Numbered from the stretch's first letter, positions 17,139 through 29,460 are shown. The stretch is DNA of 49,925 bases from an uncultured Butyricicoccus sp. (GCA_944384655.1 CALWUF010000037.1:1-49925), one strand, 5' to 3'. Program-made: numbers and translations. The notes: generated from the sequence alone by a model not told the origin.

Positions 17139-17519
17139 ATGGAACAACGTTATTTTATTTGTGAGCATTGCGGCAATATGATTGCCATGGTAAACGATTC
17201 CGGCGTCCCTGTTGTCTGTTGCGGTCAAAAAATGACCGAACTCATTCCAGGTTCTGTTGACGCGGCACAGGAAAAACATGTGCCGGTTGTCACCATTGAC
17301 GGCAATACCGTGACTGTTTCGGTCGGTTCCGCTGCACATCCCATGCTGGCTCAACATTTCATCGAGTGGATCTCCATCCATACCACCCAGGGCAATCAAC
17401 GCAAAATTTTACAGCCATCTGCCGAACCAAAAGCCGTTTTCGCATTGACAACAGGTGAATCTGTCATTTCTGCGTATGCATACTGCAATCTACACGGTTT
17501 ATGGAAAGCAGACGCCTGA
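17139..17519 (+). CDS. dfx: Desulfoferrodoxin (superoxide reductase)
   Basis: A 126-aa, two-iron protein that reduces superoxide to peroxide without releasing oxygen, a hallmark of anaerobes. The N-terminal desulforedoxin-like domain has the rubredoxin-type centre I ligands Cys8, Cys11, Cys27 and Cys28 (CEHC and VCCG). The C-terminal domain has the active-site iron ligands His47 (EKHVP), His67, His73 (HPMLAQHFIEW), Cys116 and His119 (CNLHGLW). ATG 17139 follows AAGGAGGA. A -10-like TATACT lies at 17093-17098 without a good -35, so an activator may be needed. Single gene. Confidence 0.95.
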   Translation: MEQRYFICEHCGNMIAMVNDSGVPVVCCGQKMTELIPGSVDAAQEKHVPVVTIDGNTVTVSVGSAAHPMLAQHFIEWISIHTTQGNQRKILQPSAEPKAVFALTTGESVISAYAYCNLHGLWKADA

Positions 17520-17534
17520 ACCTATCACACACGA

Positions 17535-17569
17535 AATCACCCTGCGCACATGCGCAGGGTGATTTTTTT
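17535..17569 (+). terminator. Terminator after desulfoferrodoxin
   Basis: ATCACCCTGCGCA and TGCGCAGGGTGAT stem with a 2-nt gap, followed by seven T residues. Confidence 0.92.
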
Positions 17570-17570
17570 G

Positions 17571-18413
17571 TTACTTCTCACGGGCCAACATGGTCTGATA
17601 CAACTGGTTTTTGCGTGCGCCGGTCTGTTTGGCCGCCTGCTTGACAGCGTCGCGCAGTGTCAGCCCGGCCGCAATCAACTCCTCTGTCAACTGGATGGCA
17701 TGTGCCATCTGGTCGGCGGCGGATTGTTCCGGGTCCTGGGTCGCGCCCTCTATGACCAGCACAAATTCCCCGCGCGGCTCATGCGTTTCATAATACGCTG
17801 CCGCCTCTGTCAACGTCATGCGCATGCATTCCTCATGCAATTTGGTCAGCTCGCGCGACACACTCACACGGCGTTCCCCCAATGCATCCGCGAGATCGTG
17901 CAATGTGGTACGCAAACGGTGCGGCGCTTCATACACAATACAGGTGCGCGGTTCTTTTCTCAATACGTCCAGCCGTTCGCGGCGCAGCTTGTTTGCCGTC
18001 GGCAAAAACCCTTCAAAACACCATTTCCCCGATGGAAGACCGCTCTGGGATAAGGCACAGACTGCCGCACAGGGTCCCGGCACGGGAATGACCGGGATGC
18101 CCGCTTGATGGCACAGATCGGCAAGGTCTTCACCCGGATCGCTGATGGCGGGCATGCCCGCATCCGTCACAAGCGCACACGTTTCACCTGCCAGCATACG
18201 TTGAACCAATTCCAAGCCGCGCTGTTTGCGGTTGTGTTCATGATAACTGACCATCGGCTGATTGATTTCCAAATGGTGCAGCAGCTTTCCACTGACGCGT
18301 GTATCTTCCGCTGCGATGAAATCCACCTCTTTCAATATGCGCACGGCACGGTAGGTCAAATCTTCGAGATTGCCAATGGGTGTGCCGACCAGATAAAGCG
18401 TTCCGGCGCTCAT
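17571..18413 (-). CDS. rsmI: 16S rRNA 2'-O-methyltransferase RsmI
   Basis: A 280-aa SAM-dependent enzyme of the tetrapyrrole-methylase fold that methylates the ribose of C1402 in 16S rRNA. The family N-terminus GTLYLVGTPIGNLEDLTYRAVRIL is followed by AEDTRVSGKLLHHLEI, ALVTDAGMPAISDPG (the SAM loop) and PVPGPCA. The start ATG 18411-18413 has GGGAGG at good distance. It follows trmN with a 1-nt gap; the same pair (yabB, yabC) is neighbouring in Bacillus subtilis near the origin, supporting both calls. Confidence 0.96.
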   Translation of the reverse strand: MSAGTLYLVGTPIGNLEDLTYRAVRILKEVDFIAAEDTRVSGKLLHHLEINQPMVSYHEHNRKQRGLELVQRMLAGETCALVTDAGMPAISDPGEDLADLCHQAGIPVIPVPGPCAAVCALSQSGLPSGKWCFEGFLPTANKLRRERLDVLRKEPRTCIVYEAPHRLRTTLHDLADALGERRVSVSRELTKLHEECMRMTLTEAAAYYETHEPRGEFVLVIEGATQDPEQSAADQMAHAIQLTEELIAAGLTLRDAVKQAAKQTGARKNQLYQTMLAREK

Positions 18414-18414
18414 A

Positions 18415-19137
18415 TCAAAATTCCTCCCTGTGATAAATCGTGCGATATTCGTCCGTCTGTGCGCCGTCTTCGCCGCATACGAACAATGGCGGCAATACCT
18501 GCACGCCAGGCGCACTGCCGCGCCGCGCTTCCATCAATACAGCCGATGGCACAGCATGGGCATGTTGATGCACAAATCGCAGGCGTTTTGGCTCTAAATC
18601 ACACTGTTTCATGTCAAAAATCAACTGACAGATGCGTTCAGGACGATAGACAAACGCAACACGTCCGCCATATTTGACAAAATATGCAGCTGCACGCACA
18701 ACCTGTTCCGCACTGCATGCGGCTTCCTGCCGCGCAGTGTATCGATTTTCCCCTTTTGCCGGATAGCCGCTGTCCTGTGAAAAATACGGCGGATTGCAGA
18801 TAATATAGTCAAATGCACCGGTTGGGAACAATTGTTTGTGTTGTTTCAAATCGCCGCACACAATATGCATGCGGGCATCCAGTTGATTGAGCGCAGCGTT
18901 TTCCTGTGCCAACTGCGCCACGTCCGGCTGGATTTCCAGACCGGTCACATCAATATGAGGATGGCGTGCACACAACAGCACGCTGAGCGCCCCGTTGCCA
19001 CATCCCAAATCCAGTATTTTTGCACGGGGCGATGGGGCTGCAAAGGCGGACAACAACATGCTGTCCTGTCCCAGTTTAAAAAAGCGGTCATCCTGTATCA
19101 GGGAAAACCCACCCCATAATTTGTCGATGTGGCGCAT
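18415..19137 (-). CDS. trmN: tRNA1(Val) (adenine(37)-N6)-methyltransferase-type enzyme
   Basis: A 240-aa class I SAM methyltransferase. SAM motif I is ILDLGCGNGALSVLL, and the catalytic motif for amino-group methylation is NPPYF, preceded by FDYIIC. The N-terminus LIQDDRFFKLGQDSMLLSAFA is typical of the YfiC/TrmN6 group. It is expected to methylate A37 of a tRNA. ATG 19135-19137 has GAGG about 8 nt upstream. The 19138-19245 interval upstream is very AT-rich with -10-like TATAAT but no confident -35. Confidence 0.9.
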   Translation of the reverse strand: MRHIDKLWGGFSLIQDDRFFKLGQDSMLLSAFAAPSPRAKILDLGCGNGALSVLLCARHPHIDVTGLEIQPDVAQLAQENAALNQLDARMHIVCGDLKQHKQLFPTGAFDYIICNPPYFSQDSGYPAKGENRYTARQEAACSAEQVVRAAAYFVKYGGRVAFVYRPERICQLIFDMKQCDLEPKRLRFVHQHAHAVPSAVLMEARRGSAPGVQVLPPLFVCGEDGAQTDEYRTIYHREEF

Positions 19138-19245
19138 TTGACGTTCCTCATTTCGGCATCTGTGGTGCAGATATTATACAAATAGTATAATTGAAACTAT
19201 TTTATAATTCTTTTTGTATATAATTATATAAATTATACGAATCGT

Positions 19246-19701
19246 TTATTTCTTGAATTGCTTCCATGCGTTGACTGCCAGTTCATCACAACGGTTGTTG
19301 TTTTCATTCTGCGCATGACCTTTGACCCAATGAAACGTCACATCATGTATGTCCAACAAATCCAACAGCCGTTCCCACAGGTCAGGATTTTTTGCCGGTT
19401 CTTTTGGCGTGCGCATCCAGTTTTTGCTTCGCCATTTGACCGCCCAGCCCTTTTGAATTGCATCAATGACATATTTGCTGTCGGAATACAAATCGACGGT
19501 ACAGGGGCTTTTGAGCGCTTCCAGCGCGGTAATCACACCGAGCAATTCCATGCGGTTGTTTGTGGTCTCGGCAAACCCCCTGCTGATTTCCTTCCGGTGT
19601 GCACCGTATTGCAGGATAATACCGAAACCGCCTGGTCCGGGATTTCCGGAACAGGCGCCATCGGTGTAAATGATCACATGTTTTTTATGGTTCTTCTCCA
19701 T
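19246..19701 (-). CDS. rnhA: Ribonuclease HI
   Basis: A 151-aa enzyme that cleaves RNA in RNA-DNA hybrids. The four acidic catalytic residues are seen: Asp in [14 protein letters not shown], Glu in NNRMELLGV, Asp in LYSDSKYV, and Asp in NRCDELA, with the catalytic-loop His in VKGHAQNE. The start is ATG 19699-19701 (behind GAGG, 6 nt) or ATG 19705-19707; both lie inside the end of gyrA, giving a 17- or 23-nt overlap and likely translational coupling to gyrase. Confidence 0.93.
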   Translation of the reverse strand: MEKNHKKHVIIYTDGACSGNPGPGGFGIILQYGAHRKEISRGFAETTNNRMELLGVITALEALKSPCTVDLYSDSKYVIDAIQKGWAVKWRSKNWMRTPKEPAKNPDLWERLLDLLDIHDVTFHWVKGHAQNENNNRCDELAVNAWKQFKK

Positions 19702-22210
19702 TGTCATCCTCTGCGTCCTCTTCTTCCTTGTGAAGGCGCGTGATGGCATTGACACGGACGTCCTCACCGGTCCGCATGACAATCACACCCTGCGTATTTC
19801 TGCCACACTGACGGATATCTGCCACTGCTGTGCGGATGAGAACGCCGCCATCGGTGATCAGCATGACGTCATTATCCAAATCGACAACGGCTGTACCTGC
19901 GATATGACCGGTTTTTTCGTTCAATGCATGTGCGAGCATGCCGCGGCCGCCGCGGTGATGGATGCTGAACTCTCCAACTGGTGTACGCTTGCCATACCCA
20001 TTTTCCGTAATGGTGAGCACTTCCCCTTCCGGACGCGCGCGCACACCACCGATGACATGGTCGCCCTCTTCCAACGTAATGCCGCGCACACCGACGGCAG
20101 AACGACCCATGGTCCGGACTTCATTCTCATTGAAACAGATCGCACGACCATATGCCGTGACAATCAACATATTTTGTGTGCCATCGGTCAGGCGAACATC
20201 CACCAACCGGTCACCTTCATTGAGCGAGAGTGCGCGCAGACCTGCCTTTCGGATGTTTTTCAGCTCGGACAACGCCACACGTTTGACTGTCCCCTGTTCT
20301 GTCGTAAAGAACAGATAGTGTGATTCATCGTATTCGCTGATTGCAAACATAGCGGAAACCGTCTCGCCGTTTTCCAATGCAAGCAAATTGACCACATTGG
20401 TCCCCTTTGCCGTCCGGCTGGTCTCAGGGATCTGATAGCCCTTCAAACGATACACCTTGCCCAGACTGCTAAAGAACAAAATGTTATCATGTGAGGATGC
20501 GGTAAACAAAATCTCTGTAAAATCCTCTTCACGCGTGGACATGGCGCTGACGCCGCGTCCACCGCGCCGCTGGGCGCGATAGGTATCCGTTGTTGTGCGC
20601 TTGAGATATCCATAGTGCGTGAGGGTATACGTGCAATCTTCGCGTTCAATGAGATCTTCGATGTCGATTTCATTTTCAACCGCTTCGATATGCGTGCGGC
20701 GTTCATCCCCAAACTTGTCGCGGATTTCGAGCAATTCCTGTTTGACAATGTTCAACATATTGTGACGGCTGGTGAGGACTTCCATCAAACGGTGGATTTT
20801 TTCCTCAATTTCATCGTATTCATCATTGATTTTCTGGCGCTCCAGACCGGACAGGCGACCCAGGCGCATGTTGACAATGGCCTGTGCCTGCGGTTCATCC
20901 AGATGGAATTCAAAGTTTTCCTTGCCGTTGACAATGCCGAGCAATGCGATTTGATTGATCACAAACGGTTCCGCCATCAGATTGGTTTTGGCTTCGTTTT
21001 CATTGGCGGAAGCGCGGATGATATGAATGATGCGGTCGATGTTGTCGGTCGCGACTTTCAGACCTTCGAGAATATGCGCGCGTCCTTCCGCCTTGTTCAA
21101 TTCAAACCGTGTGCGGCGTTCGATGACTTCGCGCTGGAATTCGATATACTGATCGATCAGCTCGCGCAGGTTGAGTGTTCGCGGCTGATTGTTGACCAAT
21201 GCCAGATTGTTGACAGAAAATGTGTCCTGTAACTGCGTATAGTTAAACAGCTGGTTGAGCACAACCTGGGCATTTGCCTCGCGCTTAAGTTCGACGACAA
21301 TGCGCATGCCCTGGCGGTCCGACTCATCTCTCAGGTCGGAAATGCCGTCCACCCGCTTATTTTTGACAAGATCGGCAATGGATTCCACCAGCCGCGCCTT
21401 GTTGACCATATACGGGATTTCGGTGACAACAATGCGCTGCCGACCGTTGTTCATATCTTCAATTTCTGTGCGGGCGCGCACCTTGATCTTGCCGCGACCC
21501 GTTGCATAGGCGGCACGGATGCCGCTGCGTCCCATGATGATACCGCCAGTCGGGAAATCCGGTCCCTTGATGTACTGACAGATATCTTCCATCTGTGCCT
21601 CCGGATGATCGATGACATAACAGATGCCATTGATGACTTCTGTCAGGTTGTGCGGCGGCATATTGGTTGCCATACCGACGGCAATACCGGAGGAACCATT
21701 GACCAACATACCGGGGAAACGGGATGGCAATACTTTGGGTTCTTTGCGGTTGTCATCGAAATTGGGCATAAAATCGACGGTTTCTTTTTCGATGTCGGTC
21801 ATCATATAGGCCGCCATCCTGCTCATGCGCGCTTCGGTATAACGATAAGCTGCCGGAGGGTCGCCGTCAATGGAACCAAAGTTGCCATGACCGTCGATCA
21901 TGGGATAGCGCAGGGAAAATGGCTGCGCCATGCGCACCAGCGCGTCATACACCGATGCATCGCCATGCGGATGATACCGACCGAGCACATTGCCGACGGT
22001 TGTCGCCGATTTGCGGTACGGGCGGTCACAGGTCAGGTGGTCTTCATACATGGCATACAGGATACGGCGGTGTACCGGTTTGAGACCATCCCGCGCATCC
22101 GGCAATGCACGGCCGACAATGACGGACATCGCATAATCGATGTATGATTTTTTCATTTCCCGTTCCAGATCGACCGGGACAATTTTCTGATTTTCAAAGC
22201 TAATACTCAC
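19685..22210 (-). CDS. gyrA: DNA gyrase subunit A
   Basis: An 841-aa subunit that breaks and rejoins DNA during negative supercoiling. The breakage domain begins with [26 protein letters not shown]; the catalytic Tyr lies in [13 protein letters not shown]. The C-terminal beta-pinwheel carries the GyrA box QRRGGRGV, which separates gyrase from topoisomerase IV. The quinolone region reads [14 protein letters not shown]. The start is GTG 22208-22210 with GAGG 9 nt upstream, inside the last codons of the 63-aa gene. The acidic tail overlaps rnhA. Confidence 0.98.
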   Translation of the reverse strand: MSISFENQKIVPVDLEREMKKSYIDYAMSVIVGRALPDARDGLKPVHRRILYAMYEDHLTCDRPYRKSATTVGNVLGRYHPHGDASVYDALVRMAQPFSLRYPMIDGHGNFGSIDGDPPAAYRYTEARMSRMAAYMMTDIEKETVDFMPNFDDNRKEPKVLPSRFPGMLVNGSSGIAVGMATNMPPHNLTEVINGICYVIDHPEAQMEDICQYIKGPDFPTGGIIMGRSGIRAAYATGRGKIKVRARTEIEDMNNGRQRIVVTEIPYMVNKARLVESIADLVKNKRVDGISDLRDESDRQGMRIVVELKREANAQVVLNQLFNYTQLQDTFSVNNLALVNNQPRTLNLRELIDQYIEFQREVIERRTRFELNKAEGRAHILEGLKVATDNIDRIIHIIRASANENEAKTNLMAEPFVINQIALLGIVNGKENFEFHLDEPQAQAIVNMRLGRLSGLERQKINDEYDEIEEKIHRLMEVLTSRHNMLNIVKQELLEIRDKFGDERRTHIEAVENEIDIEDLIEREDCTYTLTHYGYLKRTTTDTYRAQRRGGRGVSAMSTREEDFTEILFTASSHDNILFFSSLGKVYRLKGYQIPETSRTAKGTNVVNLLALENGETVSAMFAISEYDESHYLFFTTEQGTVKRVALSELKNIRKAGLRALSLNEGDRLVDVRLTDGTQNMLIVTAYGRAICFNENEVRTMGRSAVGVRGITLEEGDHVIGGVRARPEGEVLTITENGYGKRTPVGEFSIHHRGGRGMLAHALNEKTGHIAGTAVVDLDNDVMLITDGGVLIRTAVADIRQCGRNTQGVIVMRTGEDVRVNAITRLHKEEEDAEDDNGEEP

Positions 22211-22214
22211 TGTT

Positions 22215-22406
22215 TTATACCTCTTGTTCCAGCAGCTCCATCAGACAGGAGATGGATTCTTCCAATGAATCCAATGCATCGCCCAACAGGACGTCCTCCT
22301 CTGAGGCTTTTTTCTCCTTTGCCGGCGTCAGATCAACCAGCTCGTCATGGGCAGCCATGAGCGTTCGTGCGGCTGCCTTCAGGCGTTGTTTTTTGATATC
22401 GTCCAT
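22215..22406 (-). CDS. 63-aa protein of unknown function between gyrB and gyrA
   Basis: A small, soluble, predicted helical protein, acidic at its C-terminus ([25 protein letters not shown]) with a basic N-terminus ([18 protein letters not shown]). GGAGG lies 6 nt before ATG 22404-22406. It sits 4 nt from gyrA and 53 nt from gyrB in the same direction, so it is part of the gyrase operon. No family is recognised; it could be a gyrase-associated factor or simply a passenger gene. Confidence 0.7.
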   Translation of the reverse strand: MDDIKKQRLKAAARTLMAAHDELVDLTPAKEKKASEEDVLLGDALDSLEESISCLMELLEQEV

Positions 22407-22459
22407 ACCATGCCTCCGCTATGCGTGGTGATTGTTTGATTGTTCAAACAATGTGAGGA

Positions 22460-24821
<2,362 letters not shown>

Positions 24822-24905
24822 GAAAAGCCTCCCTCCTGTGCGGGAAAACGATACACGCCGCACGGTTGTTTCCGCCGCGGGAATTGCACCCGCATCCTGA
24901 TATTT

Positions 24906-24934
24906 ATTATAGCACTTTTTGCGAAGTTTTGCAC
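24906..24934 (-). promoter_or_regulatory. Promoter for remB (and perhaps gyrB-gyrA)
   Basis: On the minus strand GTGCAA (24934-24929), 17-bp spacer, TATAAT (24911-24906). Confidence 0.55.
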
Positions 24935-25026
24935 GTGTTTTTGCAAATATTTCTGAATATTTTGCCGTTTTTTCCTTACTTTTTTATGTTGAACCCGACC
25001 GTTTGAAAAAACAATCCGTATGCGGG

Positions 25027-25071
25027 CAAAAACAAACGGCGAAATCTGGGCCTCTGTCGCAGATTTCGCCG
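25027..25071 (-). terminator. Terminator after recF
   Basis: A 12-bp stem CGGCGAAATCTG/CAGATTTCGCCG (25037-25048 and 25060-25071), then TTTGTTTTTG on the minus strand. It closes the dnaA-dnaN-rlbA-recF unit. Confidence 0.9.
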
Positions 25072-25105
25072 GACTATATCTTGTTTTGTCGGATACAACA
25101 GGGAT

Positions 25106-26218
25106 TCATCGCATTTCGCGCACCGTCCCATTTTCTACAGCAAACAATTTTCCGCCCTCGACTTGTGCCAGTTTTTCCGGTTCGCAGCATGTGATGAGCA
25201 CCTGTCCGGTTTCAATGCGGTTGAGTACAAAATCCTGCCGTTTCGCATCCAGCTCGCTGAGCACATCGTCGAGCAGCAGCAACGGGTATTCCCCGCTGTC
25301 GTCAAAAAACATATCGCGTTCCGCCAGCTTGAGCGACAGCGCACAGGTGCGAACCTGTCCCTGTGAGCCAAACGCTTTTGCACTGTTTCCGCCGATGAGC
25401 AGCTCCAAATCATCTTTGTGCGGACCCGACAGGCAGGTTTTTGCAGCAATTTCCGCCGCACGGTGCGCACAGGCATGTTCCCAAAGCTGTGTGCCGATGT
25501 CCTTTGCCGATGCGAACGGATCGGTCACTGTGGAAACCGTGCGGTATACATAGTCCAATTGCTCATTTTTCCCGGAAATAGAGGCATGGATCCCACACGC
25601 TTTTTTCATCAGCGCACGCAGATAATACGCGCGATACCGCACGATATGTCCGCCTATCACAGACATCCGGAAGGAAAAATCATCCAATGTGTCAAGCAAT
25701 GAAGGTTTTTCTTCAGAATCCTTCAAAATGCGGATCTTGTTTTCATGCAGACGCGCATATTCCGACAAACACTGCGCGTAATTGGGTCGCAGCTGGCTGA
25801 GCGCAATGTCGATCAACCGCCGCCGTACAGCGGCGCCTTCCCGGATCAACATCAGATCTTCCGGGCAAAACAGCACAGAACGCACAAGCCCAACGCCGTC
25901 AGACAACCGTTTTTGCCGCACGCCGTTGACAGTGAGCTGCATACGCCCGCTGTGCGGAATCGCCGCACGGATGGTCATATCCCGTTTTTCCGCAAAAAAC
26001 TGTGCTTCCGCCTCCGCCTGCATTGCGCCAAAACGGATAGCGTCGCGTTTTTGTCCCGAACGGAACAGGCGCATGGTGGACAACAGGCTGACAGCTTCCA
26101 AAAGGTTGGTTTTTCCCTGTGCATTTTCGCCGCAAAAGACATTTACGCCGGGTGAAAGCGTGAGCTCCGCCCCGGCATAGTTGCGGAAATCGCGCAGGGT
26201 CAGACGATGGATGTTCAT
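25106..26218 (-). CDS. recF: DNA replication/repair protein RecF
   Basis: A 370-aa SMC-like ATPase that helps load RecA at gaps. The N-terminus LRDFRNYAGAELTLSPGVNVF leads to Walker A GENAQGKTN; the signature region FGSQGQVRTCALSLKLAE and Walker B LLLDDVLSELDAKRQ are in place. The start overlaps the end of rlbA by 4 nt (ATGA), so translation is coupled. Normal length and position. Confidence 0.97.
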   Translation of the reverse strand: MNIHRLTLRDFRNYAGAELTLSPGVNVFCGENAQGKTNLLEAVSLLSTMRLFRSGQKRDAIRFGAMQAEAEAQFFAEKRDMTIRAAIPHSGRMQLTVNGVRQKRLSDGVGLVRSVLFCPEDLMLIREGAAVRRRLIDIALSQLRPNYAQCLSEYARLHENKIRILKDSEEKPSLLDTLDDFSFRMSVIGGHIVRYRAYYLRALMKKACGIHASISGKNEQLDYVYRTVSTVTDPFASAKDIGTQLWEHACAHRAAEIAAKTCLSGPHKDDLELLIGGNSAKAFGSQGQVRTCALSLKLAERDMFFDDSGEYPLLLLDDVLSELDAKRQDFVLNRIETGQVLITCCEPEKLAQVEGGKLFAVENGTVREMR

Positions 26219-26430
26219 ACGATGCGGAACGTTGAAGCGCCCACAACGGTCACAGTATCACCGCGGTACAGCTTTTTGCCGCGCTGTGTACATACGCTGC
26301 CGTTTACACGTACCAGCCCTTCTTCAATCATCCATTTGGCCTGTCCACCGGTGGCGCACACACCGGTGAATTTTAAAAATGCGTCTGCTTTGATATATTC
26401 CGTTGTAATTTCAATTTCCTGGATCTCCAT
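26215..26430 (-). CDS. rlbA: S4-domain protein RlbA/YaaA
   Basis: A 71-aa RNA-binding S4-domain protein. It matches the small gene always found between dnaN and recF in Firmicutes: ADAFLKFTGVCATGGQAKWMIEEGLVRVNG and the final strand DTVTV. In Bacillus it is implicated in late 50S ribosome assembly. It starts at ATG 26428-26430 with AAGGAAGGTATC upstream, 34 nt after dnaN. Confidence 0.92.
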   Translation of the reverse strand: MEIQEIEITTEYIKADAFLKFTGVCATGGQAKWMIEEGLVRVNGSVCTQRGKKLYRGDTVTVVGASTFRIV

Positions 26431-26464
26431 GATACCTTCCTTTTTTCACCGTTGAACAGGGGGG

Positions 26465-27580
26465 TTACTCTGCTTTCAGCCGGACCGGAAGCACCAGGTA
26501 GGTGAACGCATCGCCTTCTTCCGGTGTGAATACGATTGGATTTAAGCTGCCTTTGAGTGAAATGGTAACCGTATCATCCGGGCAGGCGCGCAGCGCGTCC
26601 AGCAGATACCGATTGTTAAAGCCGATTTCCAGATGTTCTACCGTTCCGTTGTACTGATACTCGTCATAGGATTTACCGATGGCAGTGATGCAGCTCAATT
26701 TGAGCAAATCCCCGTCAAATTCCATGCGTACCGGGTTTTTGAGTTTTTCCGAAACGATCAGGGAAACGCGTTCAATGCTGGTGATGAGCTGTCGGACGTC
26801 TGCCGTGATGACAGCCGCAGCATCTGTCGGGATTGCCGCGCGATAATTGAGAAATTCGCCCTCCAGCAGGCGTGTGATGAGTACGGTATCTCCGATGCGG
26901 AACAAAATATGACGTGCATCCGGGTAAATTTCTGCGACGTCATCGGTTTCTGTGAGGATGCGTTCCACTTCGCGCAGCGCGGAACCGGGTACGACAAATT
27001 TGGCGTCCATCTCCGCCGGTATTTCCAGGGTCTCGCGGCGTACGCTCAGACGATAACCGTCAACGGCGGCGACGTATAATTTTTGTCTTTGCAGTTCAAA
27101 CAGGCAGCCTGTGAGCACCGGTTTGGTTTCGTTGTCGGATACCGCAAAGATTGTCTGCGAAATCATGGATTTGAGTGTGTGTTGTGGCAGTGTAATCGGT
27201 GTTTTGTTGGTTTCGACTTCCGGTAATTGTGGAAATTCTTCGGCGTCAGACGCCACGAGGTTGAAGACTGCCTTTCCGCATCGGATGCTGGTCAATAAAT
27301 TGTCGTTGGTCTCTACGAATACAACATCGTCCGGCAGTTTGCGGATGATATCGCCGAATAAGCGTGCGTTGAGTACGGCAGAACCCGGCTCGGATACCAT
27401 TGCATGGATGTTGACACGGATTCCCATGGACATGTTATAGCTGCATATGGTCAGATGACCGTCTGATTCAGCGGTGATGAGCAAACCTTCCAGCAGTGCG
27501 ATGGAGCTTTTGCTGTTGACTGCGCGTGCTGCTGTGGTGATTGCTTCTTGAAGAATGGATTTTTCGCATGAGAATTGCAT
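26465..27580 (-). CDS. dnaN: DNA polymerase III sliding clamp
   Basis: A 371-aa beta clamp of three repeated domains that ring DNA and tether the polymerase. The N-terminus MQFSCEKSILQEAITTAARAV and the C-terminal VLPVRLK are family-typical. ATG 27578-27580 has AAGGAGG 7 nt upstream. The 365-bp interval to dnaA holds the origin-like elements. Confidence 0.97.
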   Translation of the reverse strand: MQFSCEKSILQEAITTAARAVNSKSSIALLEGLLITAESDGHLTICSYNMSMGIRVNIHAMVSEPGSAVLNARLFGDIIRKLPDDVVFVETNDNLLTSIRCGKAVFNLVASDAEEFPQLPEVETNKTPITLPQHTLKSMISQTIFAVSDNETKPVLTGCLFELQRQKLYVAAVDGYRLSVRRETLEIPAEMDAKFVVPGSALREVERILTETDDVAEIYPDARHILFRIGDTVLITRLLEGEFLNYRAAIPTDAAAVITADVRQLITSIERVSLIVSEKLKNPVRMEFDGDLLKLSCITAIGKSYDEYQYNGTVEHLEIGFNNRYLLDALRACPDDTVTISLKGSLNPIVFTPEEGDAFTYLVLPVRLKAE

Positions 27581-27679
27581 GAGAATGCCTCCTTGAACAG
27601 AACAAACGAATTTTTTTGCATGTCGTCTGATGACCTTGTATTCGATCAGGGACGTCCGACGTCCGGTGAGCATAATTGT

Positions 27680-27945
27680 AGACTTTAATAAATAGAATAG
27701 TATATTTTAGTAATAGTAGTAGAGGGATGGAAGCTGTGGAAAACCTGCTGAAATGCCCGGATCATGGGGATTTTGGCGTCCTCAGCAGGTTGTGGAAAAC
27801 TCGGCTGTTTATTTGGATAACGATGGGGACGAAATGTTTTCCACAGGACGCGCATCCACAGTACACAGGAACTTGTGGATGAATTTGACGGAATTCCGCC
27901 ATGAAAATTGCATGGAATTTGAATAAATATTCATGAAATATTCAT
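27680..27945. other. Origin region between dnaN and dnaA: AT-rich stretch, DnaA-trio tract and DnaA boxes
   Basis: From left to right: an AT-rich stretch (about 27680-27707); five in-phase trinucleotides TAG TAA TAG TAG TAG (27708-27722); a 12-bp purine-rich spacer; then DnaA boxes TGTGGAAAA at 27735 and 27791 (minus), TTTTCCACA at 27837 (plus), a weak GCATCCACA at 27852 (plus), TGTGGATGA at 27874 (minus), and a weak TTTGGATAA at 27812. A 10-bp inverted repeat AACCTGCTGA/TCAGCAGGTT (27742 and 27782) links the first two boxes. The order box-spacer-trio-AT stretch and its polarity are those of the DnaA-trio unwinding element described in Bacillus subtilis. The placement of oriC here is inference. 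Confidence 0.72.
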
Positions 27946-29232
27946 TCATCCGCGGATGTTTGCTTTCAGGGTTTTGATGATGTTGTCCATTTCACTGGTT
28001 TCTTTGAGGTAGTTTTCAATTTTATTGATGGAGTGAAGCACAGTGGTGTGGTCGCGGGAAAATACTTTGCCGATTTCCGGCAGGGAGTATTCCGTCATTT
28101 CCCGTACGAGGTACATGGCGACCTGTCGCGGCAGTACCATATCTTTGGAGCGTCCGCTGCCCTGTAGTTTTTCGACTGGGATGCAGTAGTAGCGTGAAAC
28201 TTCGCGGATGATCATGTCCGGCGTGGGGTTGAGACCCGGATTTTCTTTGAAGATGTCGGTGACAGCTTCTTTTGCGAGGCTGAGGTCGATGGCGCGTTCC
28301 ATCAGGTCGTGAAGCGCTTTGATTTTTTTGACCGTGCCTTCGAGCTGCCGCACGTTGGATGTGATGGTTTTGGCGATATAATCCACGACTTCATCGGGCA
28401 GGTGTACGCCGAGTGAATCCGCTTTGACATGGATGATTGCCATGCGTGTTTCGTAGTCGGGCGGCTGGATGTCTGCGAGCAGACCCCATTCAAAGCGGGT
28501 TTTCAGGCGGTCTTCGAGTGTGTGGATCTCTTTTGGCGGTCGGTCGGAGGTCAGGACAATTTGCTTGTGTGCTTCATATAATGCGTTAAAAGTGTGGAAA
28601 AATTCCTCCTGTGTGCGGTCTTTGCCTGCGACGAATTGGATGTCATCGACCAGGAACAGGTCGGCAAGACGGTATTTATCGCGGAATTCCTGGACTTGCC
28701 CTTCTCCGATGGCGTTGATCAGTTCATTGGTAAAATCTTCGCCTTTGATATAGACGATGCGGAATGATGGGTGATCGCGGCGTACAACCGAAGCGATGGC
28801 ATATAGAAGATGTGTTTTTCCCAGGCCGGATTGACCATAGATAAACAATGGATTGTAGTTTTTCGCCGGATTGTTGGCGACGGCGGTTGCGGCGGCATGT
28901 GCAAATTTGTTGGATGAGCCGACGATGAATTGTTCAAAGGTATACTCGTCCTCCGGATAGTTGCTGTGTGCCCTGGGAGCAGGTGTTTCGCCTGTTGTGA
29001 TGATGACGTCGATGTCCGCAGAAAACAGATCGCGCAAGGTGTCTTTGATGATATTGAGGTAGCGTTGATCGATGATTTCCTTTTTGAATTTGTCCGGTGT
29101 GTGCAGGAGCAGTGTGTCGTCTTTGAATTCGACGGCGGTCAGATCGTCAAACCATGCGTCTATGGTGACAGGCTGAAGCCGTTTTTCCAACAATGTCAGC
29201 ACGACTTTCCAGATGTCGGCAGGTGTGTTCAT
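27946..29232 (-). CDS. dnaA: Chromosomal replication initiator DnaA
   Basis: A 428-aa initiator. Domain I (1-80) is followed by a very short linker (about 80-95), then the AAA+ domain with Walker A GQSGLGKT (133-140), Walker [10 protein letters not shown] and sensor SDRPPKEI. Domain IV ends in the DnaA-box reader [18 protein letters not shown] 29230-29232 (family N-terminus [11 protein letters not shown]) has GGGGGA 9 nt upstream. First gene of the dnaA-dnaN-rlbA-recF group. Confidence 0.98.
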   Translation of the reverse strand: MNTPADIWKVVLTLLEKRLQPVTIDAWFDDLTAVEFKDDTLLLHTPDKFKKEIIDQRYLNIIKDTLRDLFSADIDVIITTGETPAPRAHSNYPEDEYTFEQFIVGSSNKFAHAAATAVANNPAKNYNPLFIYGQSGLGKTHLLYAIASVVRRDHPSFRIVYIKGEDFTNELINAIGEGQVQEFRDKYRLADLFLVDDIQFVAGKDRTQEEFFHTFNALYEAHKQIVLTSDRPPKEIHTLEDRLKTRFEWGLLADIQPPDYETRMAIIHVKADSLGVHLPDEVVDYIAKTITSNVRQLEGTVKKIKALHDLMERAIDLSLAKEAVTDIFKENPGLNPTPDMIIREVSRYYCIPVEKLQGSGRSKDMVLPRQVAMYLVREMTEYSLPEIGKVFSRDHTTVLHSINKIENYLKETSEMDNIIKTLKANIRG

Positions 29233-29317
29233 ATGCGGGAATCCCCCTTCAGGAATGGTTTGTTCAGATACAGGTGAGACATGGTGGTTTACAGATATAG
29301 ATACCAATACAAATGAT

Positions 29318-29369
29318 ATAATACCACCAAATTTCCACCTTGTCCACAGAGTTTTCCACAACATCCACA
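29318..29369 (-). promoter_or_regulatory. dnaA promoter overlapping a DnaA-box cluster
   Basis: On the minus strand TGGACA (29346-29341), 17-bp spacer, TATTAT (29323-29318). Boxes on the plus strand are TTGTCCACA (29340-29348, covering the -35), TTTTCCACA (29352-29360) and ACATCCACA (29361-29369), all in one orientation. DnaA repressing its own gene is a likely reading. Confidence 0.65.
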
Positions 29370-29430
29370 GGCATATCTGCAAAACTGTCGGCAGACGACC
29401 GAAAAAACGCCTGTTTTCCAGAAATAATGA

Positions 29431-29460
29431 TTGACAATGTCCCGATTGTCTGCTTATAAT
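29431..29460 (+). promoter_or_regulatory. Promoter for rpmH
   Basis: TTGACA (29431-29436), 18-bp spacer, TATAAT (29455-29460). GACAAT/ATTGTC forms an inverted repeat between them. Confidence 0.88.

Noticed and set aside
29431..29460. Shared 12-mer GATTGTCTGCTT in the rpmH promoter and gyrB leader
   Set aside because: In 50 kb many chance 12-bp matches are expected; no positional or structural parallel supports a common regulator.
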